64,000 nt of DNA, taken from NCBI GenBank assembly GCA_963532425.1, contig CAUSKK010000001.1, positions 186,001-250,000 on the forward strand. The letters are read 5' to 3'. Source of the DNA: CAUSKK01 sp963532425. Its GTDB lineage: Bacteria > Pseudomonadota > Gammaproteobacteria > Cardiobacteriales > Cardiobacteriaceae. The notes beneath the pieces were generated by a model. The model did not search any database and was not told the DNA's origin. It saw only the letters and a list, made by a program, of their open reading frames with translations. A program made the position numbers and the translations under genes. Shown one piece after another: positions 54,786-63,846 of this stretch. How positions within the stretch are numbered: the stretch's first letter is position 1; every line of letters starts with the position of its first letter.

Positions 54786-54859
54786 GGCTGGGTAGCAAAG
54801 TGGTTATGCAGTGGATTGCAAATCCATGTACGCCGGTTCGATTCCGACCTCAGCCTCCA
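54786..54859 (+). tRNA. tRNA-Cys (anticodon GCA)
   Basis: Acceptor GGCTGGG pairs with CTCAGCC with one G-U-type mismatch position, anticodon arm TGGATTGCAAATCCA carries GCA, the T-arm has GGTTCGATTCC and CCA is encoded. Confidence 0.95.
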
Positions 54860-54861
54860 AA

Positions 54862-54936
54862 GCGGGAATAGCTCAGTGGTAGAGCACAACCTTGCCAAGG
54901 TTGGGGTCGCGAGTTCGAGCCTCGTTTCCCGCTCCA
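54862..54936 (+). tRNA. tRNA-Gly (anticodon GCC), copy 2
   Basis: Identical over all 75 bases to copy 1 at 54664-54738 and starting 2 bp after tRNA-Cys. Confidence 0.97.
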
Positions 54937-55058
54937 GAATTCTTTAAAAAACCCAAGGCCACCACCTTGGTGAGAAAAAGGTTAAAACTGGCAATTTATT
55001 GCTGGCTTTAAAATCCATTTTTTGTTCCTTTTCTCCTTCATAAAATGGTAAAAACTTT

Positions 55059-55083
55059 GCCCTCCTCTGGAGGGCTTTTTTTT
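55059..55083 (+). terminator. Terminator between the tRNA operon and recD
   Basis: GCCCTCC-TCT-GGAGGGC followed by eight T residues ends rightward transcription. On the minus strand the same stem follows recD with a weaker T run, so it may act both ways. The stretch 54937-55058 between the last tRNA and this stem holds an inverted repeat CCAAGG/CCTTGG but nothing else obvious. Confidence 0.88.
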
Positions 55084-55092
55084 ATCCTTCTT

Positions 55093-56589
55093 CTACTCTT
55101 CCTCCTGCAAAAAGAATCCCAAGCCGGTGTGGCGCTGGGTCGGCGTAACAATGGCCTGCCGCAAGGCCGCCCGTGGCCCAAACAGCCGCACCGTCTGCCG
55201 GGCCCGACTGACCCCCGTATAGAACAGCTCCCGGCTAAGCAAACGCTCCGCCGGCCCCTCCGCTGGCAGCACCAGCGCCACCTCGTCAAACTCGGAACCC
55301 TGGGCCTTGTGCACGGTCAGGGCGTAGGCCGGCAACAGCTGGCGCGGGTTGAGCTGATTCAGGGCCACGGTTTTCTGCCCCGGAAACCGCACCACCAGCC
55401 CCCCGGCCCGTTGCCAGCACAGACCAATGTCGCCGTTGAACAGTTCCAGCCGGTAATCGTTGGCCGTAACCAGCAGCGGCAGGCCGTGGAAATACTCGCC
55501 ATAGGCCAGGCCCAGGTCGCGGCGGTGGCGCTCGGCCAGGGCCCGATTGATGGCGACGGTGCCAAAATCGCCGTGGTTGCTGCTGCTGAGAATGCGATAG
55601 CGGTTGAACGCCGCTTCGGCGGCCTGGAACGTGGCCTCGTCCGCCGGGTCGCCGTGGTGCAGGGCCGCCATATAGCCTTGAAAACCGGCCCAGAGCTCGT
55701 CCTGGCTGGGTTTTTCCTGCCAATTCAATTCCTCGCAGAGGGCCAGCAGCGCTTCCGCTTCCGGTTCCGCCTGCTGCAGTCCACGCACCAGCCGCCCGAT
55801 GGCACTGGCCGCCGTGAAACGACGGCTTTCCTCCAGCGTAACCACAAAATCCCGCAGCCGGGGCGCCCGAATCAAATCGTGCAGGACGGCCCCCGGCTCC
55901 ACCGCCGCCAGCTGCTGGGCATCGCCGAGCAGAATCAGGCGGCTCTCGGGTCTGACGGCGCCGAACAGCTGCCGGGCCAGGGCCGAGGACAGCATGGAGG
56001 CCTCGTCCACAATCAGCAGGTCGTGGGGCAGGGGATTGTGCTCGTCGTGAAGCGCTTCGCCGCCCTGAAAATGCAGCAGCCGGTGAATGGTCTGGGGATT
56101 GTCGATGGCCACCGCCTCCCGGAGCAGACTTTCGCCGACGCGCTGGGCCGCCTTGCCGGTGGGGGCGCAGAGGCCAATCAGCAATTCCGGCGTTTCGGCC
56201 CGCAGCGCTTTCACCAGCTGGGCCAGGGTGTAGGTTTTACCGGTGCCGGGGCCGCCGTTGATAATTAGAAACTGACGGCGCCGGGCGGCGGCAAAGGCCT
56301 GTTGCTGCCGTTCGTTGAGCCCCCGGGGAAGCGCTTCGGCGGGCACGTCCGCCGCCGGCCGCTGGCGGAGCCGGCCAAGGATATCCCGGGCCAGGGCCTG
56401 CTCCTCGTCCCAGATACGCCGCAGCCAGGTTTGCTGGCCGCGCTGGCGGAAATGGGGCGACGGGCTGGGCGGCGCGGTGAAGACCGTATCGCCGGCCTCC
56501 TGGCTGGCGGCCAGGGCGCGAAAAATCTCCAGCTGGCTATCCAGCGCCTCGCCGGCGCGCCAGCTCAAATATTGGGCAATGTTTTCCAT
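55093..56589 (-). CDS. recD: Exodeoxyribonuclease V alpha subunit RecD
   Basis: RecD is the 5'-3' helicase motor of RecBCD. The 498-residue protein is shorter than E. coli RecD (608), mainly at the N-terminus. Helicase motifs are Walker A NGGPGTGKTYTL (Lys118), LLIVDEASMLSSALARQL (DEAS), LILLGDAQQLAAVEPGAVL, and the C-terminal LTVHKAQGSEFDEVALVLP and LFYTGVSRARQTVRLFG. I chose the ATG at 56589, which overlaps the recB TGA (TGATG). In-frame palindrome copies encode PAEALPRG before the Walker box and GGEALHDE near 56050. Confidence 0.95.
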   Translation of the reverse strand: MENIAQYLSWRAGEALDSQLEIFRALAASQEAGDTVFTAPPSPSPHFRQRGQQTWLRRIWDEEQALARDILGRLRQRPAADVPAEALPRGLNERQQQAFAAARRRQFLIINGGPGTGKTYTLAQLVKALRAETPELLIGLCAPTGKAAQRVGESLLREAVAIDNPQTIHRLLHFQGGEALHDEHNPLPHDLLIVDEASMLSSALARQLFGAVRPESRLILLGDAQQLAAVEPGAVLHDLIRAPRLRDFVVTLEESRRFTAASAIGRLVRGLQQAEPEAEALLALCEELNWQEKPSQDELWAGFQGYMAALHHGDPADEATFQAAEAAFNRYRILSSSNHGDFGTVAINRALAERHRRDLGLAYGEYFHGLPLLVTANDYRLELFNGDIGLCWQRAGGLVVRFPGQKTVALNQLNPRQLLPAYALTVHKAQGSEFDEVALVLPAEGPAERLLSRELFYTGVSRARQTVRLFGPRAALRQAIVTPTQRHTGLGFFLQEEE

Positions 56590-59500
56590 CAATGGGTTCC
56601 TAGCAATTCATCGAGACGTCGGAGAAATTCAACCGGCGGGGCCCAGTAAAACAGGCCACCGCCGGGCCGGGCCGGACTCAGACCGCGCACAAAGGCATAT
56701 TCGACGCCGCCGAGCAAATCCGCCCGGCCGCCGAGCCGCCGGTAAAGAGCCAGCTGATAGAGGGCGGCCTGCAGGCCGTACTGGTGCTCGGCCATGGCCC
56801 GCTGCAGCGCTACGCCCCGGTAGTCGTCCCAGCGTTCGCCGAGATAATTGGACTTGTAATCGAGGATATAAAAACGGCCCTCATGCTCATAGACCAAATC
56901 AATTTCCCCGCGCAGATAGCGATAGTGGCGGCCGTCCGGCGGCAGATGCAGGGGCTGGCCAAAATCGGCGAAGAGCTGGTTCAGCTCGGCCACCGGCAGG
57001 GCCCGGCCGTCGTCCAGGGCTAGGGCGAAGGACAGCTCCGGACTGCGCCGGTTGGCCGGAATCGTCCCGAGCTGGGCACCGCTGGGCAGGGGCGCTGCCA
57101 GCACCGCCGCCAGCCACTCCTGCACCGCCGCCAGGGGAAGCGCGGCCCCGGAACGAAGCGCTTCCTCCTCCTCGGGCCCGGCCAGGGGAATTTTGTACTG
57201 GCGGGCGAAGCGCTTCAGCAGATAGGCCCACTGGCCCGGCTCCTGGGGCTGCAGCCGTTCCAGAACCTTATGGAGAAAACTCCCGGCCTCGGTACCGCGC
57301 GGAAAGGCGGTGCGAATGGCATCGAGCTCGCCGCCGGCCCGGCGCGGATAGAGGGCGTCGATTTCATCGGCGTAGTTTTCCTCGTCCACCGTTACCACCC
57401 CGGCCCGGGTCAGGGCCGTGAAGCTGGTGCGCTGCCAGCCGTAGAACTCCCGCCGCGCCGGCAGCGGCGGCAGGGGGGGAAGCGCTTCCTTCACCGCCCC
57501 CGGGGCCGGCGGCTCCATCGCCACGGGCAGGGCCCCGAGCAGGTCGGAGCCGGAGCCAGCGTCCAACTCAGCCGGCCGCAGCAGGGTCAGAGCATTCTTA
57601 CTCCTGCTAGTTTCCGATGGCTTCTGGTAGCAGACGATGAGCAAATCCTCGGCCCGGGTCAGGGCCACATAGAGCTGCCGCCGCTTTTCCGCCTCCTCCT
57701 CCTCCTTCAGTTCCTCGGCCACCGCCGCCGGCGGGTCAAGGCTGAGATGAATCTCGTCGCCCACGTAGTAGCGCCGGATTTGCAGCCCATCACTTCGCCC
57801 CGGCCCGGTCTTCAGGCCGCTGACGATGACCACCGGCGCCTGCAGGCCCTTGGCCCCGTGAATGGTGAGCAGCCGCACATCGTCGCCGCCGCCCAGGGTT
57901 GGGGCCGGCCATTTTTCCGGCGGCTCCTCCAGCTGCTGGAGCCACCAGCTGTAGAAGGCCGGCGGCTGCTGGCGCGGGCCCTGGTCGGCCACCACCTCCA
58001 GCAGGGCGCGGAAATGGAGCACGTTCAGCCGATTCTGCGGCGCCGGCGCGGCGGCCAGATTCTCCCAGAGGGAAAAACGCTGGCAGAGCTGGTGCAGGGC
58101 GTCGAGCAGACCGAAGCGCTGCCAGCGTTCCAGCCCCTCCTGCAGAGCCGCCGCCACGCCCTCGTCCCAGGGGTCGAGCTCGGCCAGCGACCGCCCGAAA
58201 AAGGCGCTGGTCAGCAGCCCATTGACGAGGAGGCGGTTGTTCGGTTCCAGCAGGGCCGCCAGCAGCCGCGCCATCTCCCGGGCCAGGGGCAGGGCAAAGA
58301 GTCGATTTTTCTCCTGCAGTTCGCTGCTGATGCCCACCTCCAGCAGGGCCGCCGCCAGCCGGTTAAGCCAATCGTTGCGCGGCGCCAGCAGCAATAAATC
58401 CTGCGGCCGCAGGGGCTGGCCGTGGCGCCGATAGGGACTGGTGGGCGCCAGCAGGGCCTGCACCGTCGCCACCACCCGGCGAATTTCCGCCGCGTTCTTA
58501 TCCTCCTTCTCCTCCGGCCGGGGTTCCACCGCCAGCCAGAGCAGCGGCCGCTGCAAATCCTGGCCGGCGGCATCGGTCAGCGGCCGGGGCCCGGCCAGGG
58601 CCTGCATCTCCTGATAGTGAATGCCGGCGCCGAGATTCTGCGGGCCGTTGGCCACGAAATCGCGGTAGTGATGGTTGAGGGCGGCGATGAGCCGGGGGCT
58701 GGAACGGCGGTTCTCGGTGAGGGCGTGGCACTGCTCCGGGCGGAAATGGCGCTTCAGCTGCTGATAGCTGGCCACGTCGCCGCCGCGAAAACCGTAGATG
58801 GCCTGCTTCGGGTCGCCCACCAGCAGCAGAAAATGGCCGTCGGGGCTCGGGTCATTGAGATAAATCCGCTCCAGCAGCAGGGCCTGTTCGGCATTCAAAT
58901 CCTGGGATTCGTCCACCAGCATCACCGGGTAGCGATGGCGCAGATAGCGGGCCAGCGGCGCCAGCTTTTCACCGGCCGGCGGGCTGAGGGCATCGTTGAG
59001 CCGCTGCAGATTCAGGCTGTGGCTGCTGCGTCCCTGCCGTTCCAGCGTCGGGCCGAGCTCGTCGCGCACCTGCTCGGCACTGACCCAGAGGGCCTCCCGG
59101 GCGATGTTCCGGTTGCTGTCCTTCTGCAGCTGGAGCGCTGCGGCCAGCTCCCGCACCGCCCCCACCAGCGGCAGAACCTCAAAGGCCGCCCGGGTCTCCG
59201 CACTGGCTGCCTTCGCCCAGTTCGGGGCCCGGATAGCCCCCAGGAGACTGTCGGCCGAGCTGTCCTCTTTTTTGCTCGGCAGCAGCCGCTGCAGCAGCCG
59301 TTCTTTCAGCAGGGGCAGGGCCGCCAGATTGTTCGCCAGCGCGCTGCTTTTGCTTAGGGCCCCGGCCGCCTGCTGGGCCCGTACCCAGCCAACGAAGCGC
59401 TCCCCCTCCTCCGGGGTCAGCAGGGCCAGCCGCTGCCGGGCGGCCTGCAGCCGTTGGTCGTCGGGCAGTTCCAGCGTCGGCGGCCGTTCCAGCGGGGCGC

Positions 59501-60131
59501 GGCGGAAACTGTCCACCCGGCGAATGGCCTCCACAAAGTCCTCGGTTTTGGGTTTGCCATCGGTCAGATAGCGGCTCAGATTCGGCAAATCGCGCTGGCC
59601 CAGCGCCCAGTAGAAGGCGCGCAGGGCGTCGTGGCTGATGTGGAGGGTTTCCTCGCGGTCGCCGCCGATTTCGAAGCGCTCGTCGCTGCCGGTCTCCAGG
59701 GCATATTCGGCCAGCCAGCGCTGGCAGAGGGCGTCCAGGGTGTTGATAAACATATGGTTCATTTCGCGCACGGCAATGGCACAGCGGGCGCGCAGGGTGG
59801 CCAAATCCTCGGCAAAGCAGCGGAACAGATGCCGGGCCAGCGGGTCGCAGTCCCGTTCCAGCCAGGCTTCCCAATCCTCCGGCGTCGCCCGGTGCGCCTC
59901 GGCCTCGACGCTGGCGGCCAGCAGCTCCTGCAGGCGGCCATTGACCCGCCGCCGCATCTCCGCCGCCGCCTTGCGGGTGAAGGTGGTGGCGACGATGGCC
60001 CGGGCCGGCCGATTGCCCTCCAGCAGCAGGCGGACAATTACGGCGGTCAGCGTCCAGGTTTTGCCGGTGCCGGCGCTGGCCTCAATCAGGGCCGCCCCGG
60101 CCAAATCAATGTTTAAAGCGGGTAGGGTCAT
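56589..60131 (-). CDS. recB: Exodeoxyribonuclease V beta subunit RecB
   Basis: RecB is the 3'-5' helicase and nuclease of RecBCD, which processes double-strand breaks for recombination. The length, 1180 residues, equals that of E. coli RecB. UvrD-type motifs are IEASAGTGKTWTLTA (Lys24), VATTFTRKAAAEMRRRV, VMLVDESQDLNAEQALLLER, LLLVGDPKQAIYGFRGGD, RLLTIHGAKGLQAPVVIV and YVALTRAEDLLIV. The C-terminal nuclease shows RGEIDLVYEHEGRFYILDYK, then SNYLG. The Shine-Dalgarno before the ATG is weak. It is separated from recC by a 367-bp palindrome island, unusual for this operon, and overlaps recD by one base. Confidence 0.96.
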   Translation of the reverse strand: MTLPALNIDLAGAALIEASAGTGKTWTLTAVIVRLLLEGNRPARAIVATTFTRKAAAEMRRRVNGRLQELLAASVEAEAHRATPEDWEAWLERDCDPLARHLFRCFAEDLATLRARCAIAVREMNHMFINTLDALCQRWLAEYALETGSDERFEIGGDREETLHISHDALRAFYWALGQRDLPNLSRYLTDGKPKTEDFVEAIRRVDSFRRAPLERPPTLELPDDQRLQAARQRLALLTPEEGERFVGWVRAQQAAGALSKSSALANNLAALPLLKERLLQRLLPSKKEDSSADSLLGAIRAPNWAKAASAETRAAFEVLPLVGAVRELAAALQLQKDSNRNIAREALWVSAEQVRDELGPTLERQGRSSHSLNLQRLNDALSPPAGEKLAPLARYLRHRYPVMLVDESQDLNAEQALLLERIYLNDPSPDGHFLLLVGDPKQAIYGFRGGDVASYQQLKRHFRPEQCHALTENRRSSPRLIAALNHHYRDFVANGPQNLGAGIHYQEMQALAGPRPLTDAAGQDLQRPLLWLAVEPRPEEKEDKNAAEIRRVVATVQALLAPTSPYRRHGQPLRPQDLLLLAPRNDWLNRLAAALLEVGISSELQEKNRLFALPLAREMARLLAALLEPNNRLLVNGLLTSAFFGRSLAELDPWDEGVAAALQEGLERWQRFGLLDALHQLCQRFSLWENLAAAPAPQNRLNVLHFRALLEVVADQGPRQQPPAFYSWWLQQLEEPPEKWPAPTLGGGDDVRLLTIHGAKGLQAPVVIVSGLKTGPGRSDGLQIRRYYVGDEIHLSLDPPAAVAEELKEEEEAEKRRQLYVALTRAEDLLIVCYQKPSETSRSKNALTLLRPAELDAGSGSDLLGALPVAMEPPAPGAVKEALPPLPPLPARREFYGWQRTSFTALTRAGVVTVDEENYADEIDALYPRRAGGELDAIRTAFPRGTEAGSFLHKVLERLQPQEPGQWAYLLKRFARQYKIPLAGPEEEEALRSGAALPLAAVQEWLAAVLAAPLPSGAQLGTIPANRRSPELSFALALDDGRALPVAELNQLFADFGQPLHLPPDGRHYRYLRGEIDLVYEHEGRFYILDYKSNYLGERWDDYRGVALQRAMAEHQYGLQAALYQLALYRRLGGRADLLGGVEYAFVRGLSPARPGGGLFYWAPPVEFLRRLDELLGTH

Positions 60132-60149
60132 CTTTTTTCTCTTTCTAAA

Positions 60150-60488
60150 GGGGAGCGCTTCGTTCCCGGTACCTATTTCTGGCGAAGCGCTTCGGTCTTC
60201 GGGCCCAGTAGGAAGCGCTTCGGCTTGGAGAAGCGCTTCAACTTTCCCAACTCCTGGGCTGTCGGAGGGAAGCGCTTCGTTCCCAGCCGCCTATTGCTAG
60301 CGAAGCGCTTCAAGCCGGAGATGGGTTTTTAGCGAAGCGCTTCAACTTTCCCGGCTCCTGGGCTGTCGGAGGGAAGCGCTTCGCTCTTTGGGCCCAGCTG
60401 AAGCGCTTCGGTTCCAGCAAATGGCTTTCGGGCCCCGGCCCGGCAGGGGGAGCGCTTCGGTCTTCGGGCCCAGCCGGAAGCGCTTCCC
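60150..60488. repeat. Palindrome island F within the recC-recB gap (11 copies)
   Basis: The 367-bp gap between recC stop and recB start contains 11 GAAGCGCTTC-type copies. The segment TTTCCC(A/G)(A/G)CTCCTGGGCTGTCGG after GAAGCGCTTCAAC is duplicated at 60231 and 60333. Unlike the other islands it lies between codirectional genes of one operon, with no T-run terminator visible. Confidence 0.94.
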
Positions 60489-60498
60489 CCGGCAAAAG

Positions 60499-63400
60499 CT
60501 AGTCCTGCTGGGCGGCGGCAAAGGGCGGGTAGAAAATCTCGTGGTAGTGGCGCAGCAGGGCCACCATCTGGGCTTCCACCTCGGCCCGGCGCGGTTCGAG
60601 CCAGTGGCGGAAGGCCTCGCGCTCCGGGTGATAGCGGAAGTCGCCCTGGTAGTCGTTGAAAAAGTCCCGCACCAGCCGGGCCTCGGTGCCCGGCTGCAGC
60701 GGCTGAAAGCACAGTTCCAGCGGCAGGAAGAGCAGCCGTTCGCCGACGTCGCGGTAGAAATGGAAAAAGGGCGTCAGCAGGGCCACCGGGTCGCTCACCG
60801 CCCTGAGGCACAATTTACCGTGGGCAAAGGCGGTGATGCTGACCTGGCCGCCGTTGATATTGAAGAGCAGATGGTTGAGCCAACGGCGCAGCCGGTGTTT
60901 GGGCCGTTCCTCGCTGGCGCTGAGGTCGAGCCAGCAGCTTTCCCCGGCCGGCGGCAGCGGCAGGCGCAGGCGGCTGTCTCCGACGGCCACCACCGTTTCG
61001 CTGAGCGTCGGCAGGGCCTGGGCGCCGTGGTCGAAGAGGAAGTGCTCCCGGCGCGGCTTCTGTTCCCGCTCCAGATAGTATTGCCAGGCCCGGGCCCCGG
61101 CGCCGGCGGGCAGATGGGGATTGGGGGCCTCCGGCGTGCGCAGATAAAAATCCTGCAGCTGGAAGCGCTCCAGCCCGTTGCAGTGCAGCGGCTCCAGGGT
61201 TGGTGGCGCCTCCTCCTGCCGGGGCAGCTGGATTTGGTGCTGGCCCAGATAGGCCGTCAGCGGCTGGTGCAGGCGCCGGTAGAAGTCGTTCAGGCGCAGA
61301 TTCAGCACCGGCAGCGGCCCCGGCGGGGGCACCGAGGCCAGCTCCAGCGGCGGCCGGGGGGCGCTGGGCTGCTGCAGGCGCCGTTGCACCCGCTGCCACA
61401 GCGGCGCCGTGGCGGCCGGGTTGATGGGGCTGTTGGCCTCGCGGCGGAAATAGACGCTGGGTTCCGGCGCCGGCGGCCCGAGCTGGGGGCAGCGGCCCAG
61501 ATGGAAAAGCAGCTCCTCCAGCGGCTTGGCCGGCAGCTGTTCCTCGTTGTCCTGGGGGTCGCTGTGGCTGTAGAAAAACCAGAGGCTTTCCCGGGCGTGG
61601 CTGAACAGGTCGAAGAAGGCGGCCAAATCGTCGCCCTCGCTGCTGCGGTCGCCGGGCCGGGGCCGGTCGAGCTGGCGCAGGTTATAGCGGTCGTCGCTTT
61701 TCAGCCGGGGGAAATTGTCCTGGTTGATGTCCACCAGGGCGATGAGTTTGAACGAGAGCAGGCGCATATTGCGCAGGGCGGCGATGGTAATCACGCCGCT
61801 GGGCTCGCCGCCGGTCTGCTTCTCGGCCAGCCGGGCGCCGACAAAATTCCAGATAAAACCCAGGGGCAGCTGTTGCTGCTCGGCGGCGCTGAGCAGGGCC
61901 GAGGGGCCGCGCAGGGAATAGTCCAAATCGCGCAGGATTTTCTGCAGATTGCCGTAGCCCTCGTAGCCGCTGGCAAAGGCATAGTGCTCGGCCAGGAGCC
62001 GCTGCAGATTCTCCAGATGCACCAGCAGCGCCGCCCCCTCGGCCAGCTGCTGGCGGTGGCGGCGGAAAATCAGGGCCAGCTGGCAGAGGGCATCGAACAG
62101 CCGGTGGTCGGCCAGGGGAATGGCGATTTCCTCGTCGTCATCGTCGAGCAGGGCGCGCAGCAGCCGGTCGAGGCTCTGGCAGAAATTGAAGCGGTGGTCA
62201 TCGTCGCCCGGGGCCAGGCTGGCGCGGAGGTGCTCCTCGTCGAAGCCCCGGCGGAAGCCGGCCCGCCGGAGTAGTTTCAACAGCCGTTGCGTCTCGTCGA
62301 AGCTCAGGCCCAGGGCCCGGTGGGTTTCCGGCAGCAGCAGCCAGTCGGAAACGGTGCGCAGGTCAAAGCGGCCCTCCAGCAGCCGGTAGAAGCCGGTGAG
62401 GCTGTGCCAGAGATTGTCCATCTGGTCGCCGACCACGCCGCTGATGCGGGCCGGCAGCCGGTAGCCATCGTAGGCGCCGCCGGCCGGAAAAATGGCGCGC
62501 AGCAGCGGCAGCTTATCCAGCACCGAGGGCAGCACGATGAGCACGTCGCTGGGCCGGCGCGTCGGGTCGGCGTTGAGCCAGCGCACGATTTCGGCGCGCA
62601 GGGTTTCCAGCTGGCGCTGCAGGCCGTGGCAGCCGAAGACGCGCAGGCTGTCATCGTCGGAGCGGGGGACAAAGTCCGTCAGCCGCTCGGGCCGGCCGTC
62701 GGCGTTGCTGTTGAGCTCCTCCATATCCCGGCGCAGCACCGTGAGCAGGGTGGTGGGTTCGTCGTTTTCGTCCGCCTCCAGCACCACCTCGGGCTCCAGC
62801 TCGGCCGCCTGCAGCAGCCGGCCTAAATCCCGATGATTCTTGCCGAGCCGGGAGAGCAGATAGTGGCCGCTGTCATAGTGCTGGTCGCCGAGGTCTTCGG
62901 TCAGGGAGCGCTTCCAGCGCCAGTGGCCATCGACCAAATCGCAGAGATAGCCGGGGCTGGGGCTGTGGTGGAAGATTTCCACGTCCAGCAGGGCCCCGAA
63001 GGCGTTCAGGGCCTCCAGCTGGCGCGGGTGGGCGTCGCTGAGCAGATAGACCAGCAGCCGGGGCGGCAGCCGGTGGCGGTGGGCGGGCAGCTGGGCGTAG
63101 AAATCCCGGCGCAGGGCCTCGCGCTGGCGGAAATCCTCGGCGAACAGTTCGCGGAAAAGGCGCTGCTGGGCCCGGGCCAGATTTTCATAGTGCCGGCGCA
63201 GCCAGCGGGGTTGGGAGCGCGGCCGCCAGTGGGGAATCAGCTGTTCCAGCGGCACCGGGCCGTCGCTGTCTATCCAGCGCTGGAGCCAGTCCGGCCGGGT
63301 GGCCAGATAGATATTAAAAATGCGGGCCAGTTCGCCGGAAAAATGCCAGAGCCGGTGACTGCGACGGCCCCGGTCGGGCCGGGAAGCCGGGCCGGGCGGC

Positions 63401-63834
63401 GCCGGTCGGGCCCCGGCCAGTGCCCAGAGCTGGCCCTGTTCGGCGGCCACCTGACCATCGAGCAGGCGCAGATAGGGCACCAGCGGCCCGTTGGCCTCGG
63501 CCAGCAGCACATCGTGGTGGCGCTGCAGGTGGGCGAAAATCTTCCAGTGCATGGCCATCTGGCCCAGCGGCGCAAACTCGTAGTTGTGCAACTGGCGCTG
63601 GGTTCGTTCGATGAGCGTCCATTCAAACATGGCCCAGAACTGCATATCCAACCCCCAGCTCACCCCCAGGGCGCTGGCAATGCGGCCCTTGAGTTCGTTG
63701 GCTACGGACATGCTCGGCACGATGACCGGCGTCGGGGTGAAGAGGGACTGGGACTGGGCTTGAGAACGTTGGAAGGCGGCCAGAAAGGCCCCGAGCAGGG
63801 CCTCGGGGTCGCTGGCCTGGGTGAGGTGGAGCAC
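60499..63834 (-). CDS. recC: Exodeoxyribonuclease V gamma subunit RecC
   Basis: RecC is the inactive-helicase scaffold of RecBCD that recognises Chi. The 1111-residue length is close to E. coli RecC (1122). Family-like segments include PVIVPSMSVANELKGRIASA, SRPDRGRRSHRLWHFSGELA, LRVFGCHGLQRQLETLRAEI, LLPETHRALGLSFDETQRL and the C-terminal region FHFYRDVGERLLFLPLE. I chose the GTG at 63834, 13 bp after the stop of the upstream gene; no good Shine-Dalgarno is present, so coupling to that gene is likely. The order recC-recB-recD without ptrA differs from E. coli. Confidence 0.93.
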   Translation of the reverse strand: MLHLTQASDPEALLGAFLAAFQRSQAQSQSLFTPTPVIVPSMSVANELKGRIASALGVSWGLDMQFWAMFEWTLIERTQRQLHNYEFAPLGQMAMHWKIFAHLQRHHDVLLAEANGPLVPYLRLLDGQVAAEQGQLWALAGARPAPPGPASRPDRGRRSHRLWHFSGELARIFNIYLATRPDWLQRWIDSDGPVPLEQLIPHWRPRSQPRWLRRHYENLARAQQRLFRELFAEDFRQREALRRDFYAQLPAHRHRLPPRLLVYLLSDAHPRQLEALNAFGALLDVEIFHHSPSPGYLCDLVDGHWRWKRSLTEDLGDQHYDSGHYLLSRLGKNHRDLGRLLQAAELEPEVVLEADENDEPTTLLTVLRRDMEELNSNADGRPERLTDFVPRSDDDSLRVFGCHGLQRQLETLRAEIVRWLNADPTRRPSDVLIVLPSVLDKLPLLRAIFPAGGAYDGYRLPARISGVVGDQMDNLWHSLTGFYRLLEGRFDLRTVSDWLLLPETHRALGLSFDETQRLLKLLRRAGFRRGFDEEHLRASLAPGDDDHRFNFCQSLDRLLRALLDDDDEEIAIPLADHRLFDALCQLALIFRRHRQQLAEGAALLVHLENLQRLLAEHYAFASGYEGYGNLQKILRDLDYSLRGPSALLSAAEQQQLPLGFIWNFVGARLAEKQTGGEPSGVITIAALRNMRLLSFKLIALVDINQDNFPRLKSDDRYNLRQLDRPRPGDRSSEGDDLAAFFDLFSHARESLWFFYSHSDPQDNEEQLPAKPLEELLFHLGRCPQLGPPAPEPSVYFRREANSPINPAATAPLWQRVQRRLQQPSAPRPPLELASVPPPGPLPVLNLRLNDFYRRLHQPLTAYLGQHQIQLPRQEEAPPTLEPLHCNGLERFQLQDFYLRTPEAPNPHLPAGAGARAWQYYLEREQKPRREHFLFDHGAQALPTLSETVVAVGDSRLRLPLPPAGESCWLDLSASEERPKHRLRRWLNHLLFNINGGQVSITAFAHGKLCLRAVSDPVALLTPFFHFYRDVGERLLFLPLELCFQPLQPGTEARLVRDFFNDYQGDFRYHPEREAFRHWLEPRRAEVEAQMVALLRHYHEIFYPPFAAAQQD

Positions 63835-63846
63835 GGGCCGACCGGC

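Noticed and set aside
5531..60488. A known DNA-uptake sequence as explanation of the palindrome
   Set aside because: The sequence differs from the Neisseria (GCCGTCTGAA) and Pasteurellaceae (AAGTGCGGT) signals and, being palindromic and confined mainly to convergent gaps, does not behave like them. A lineage-specific uptake role is not excluded, only unsupported.
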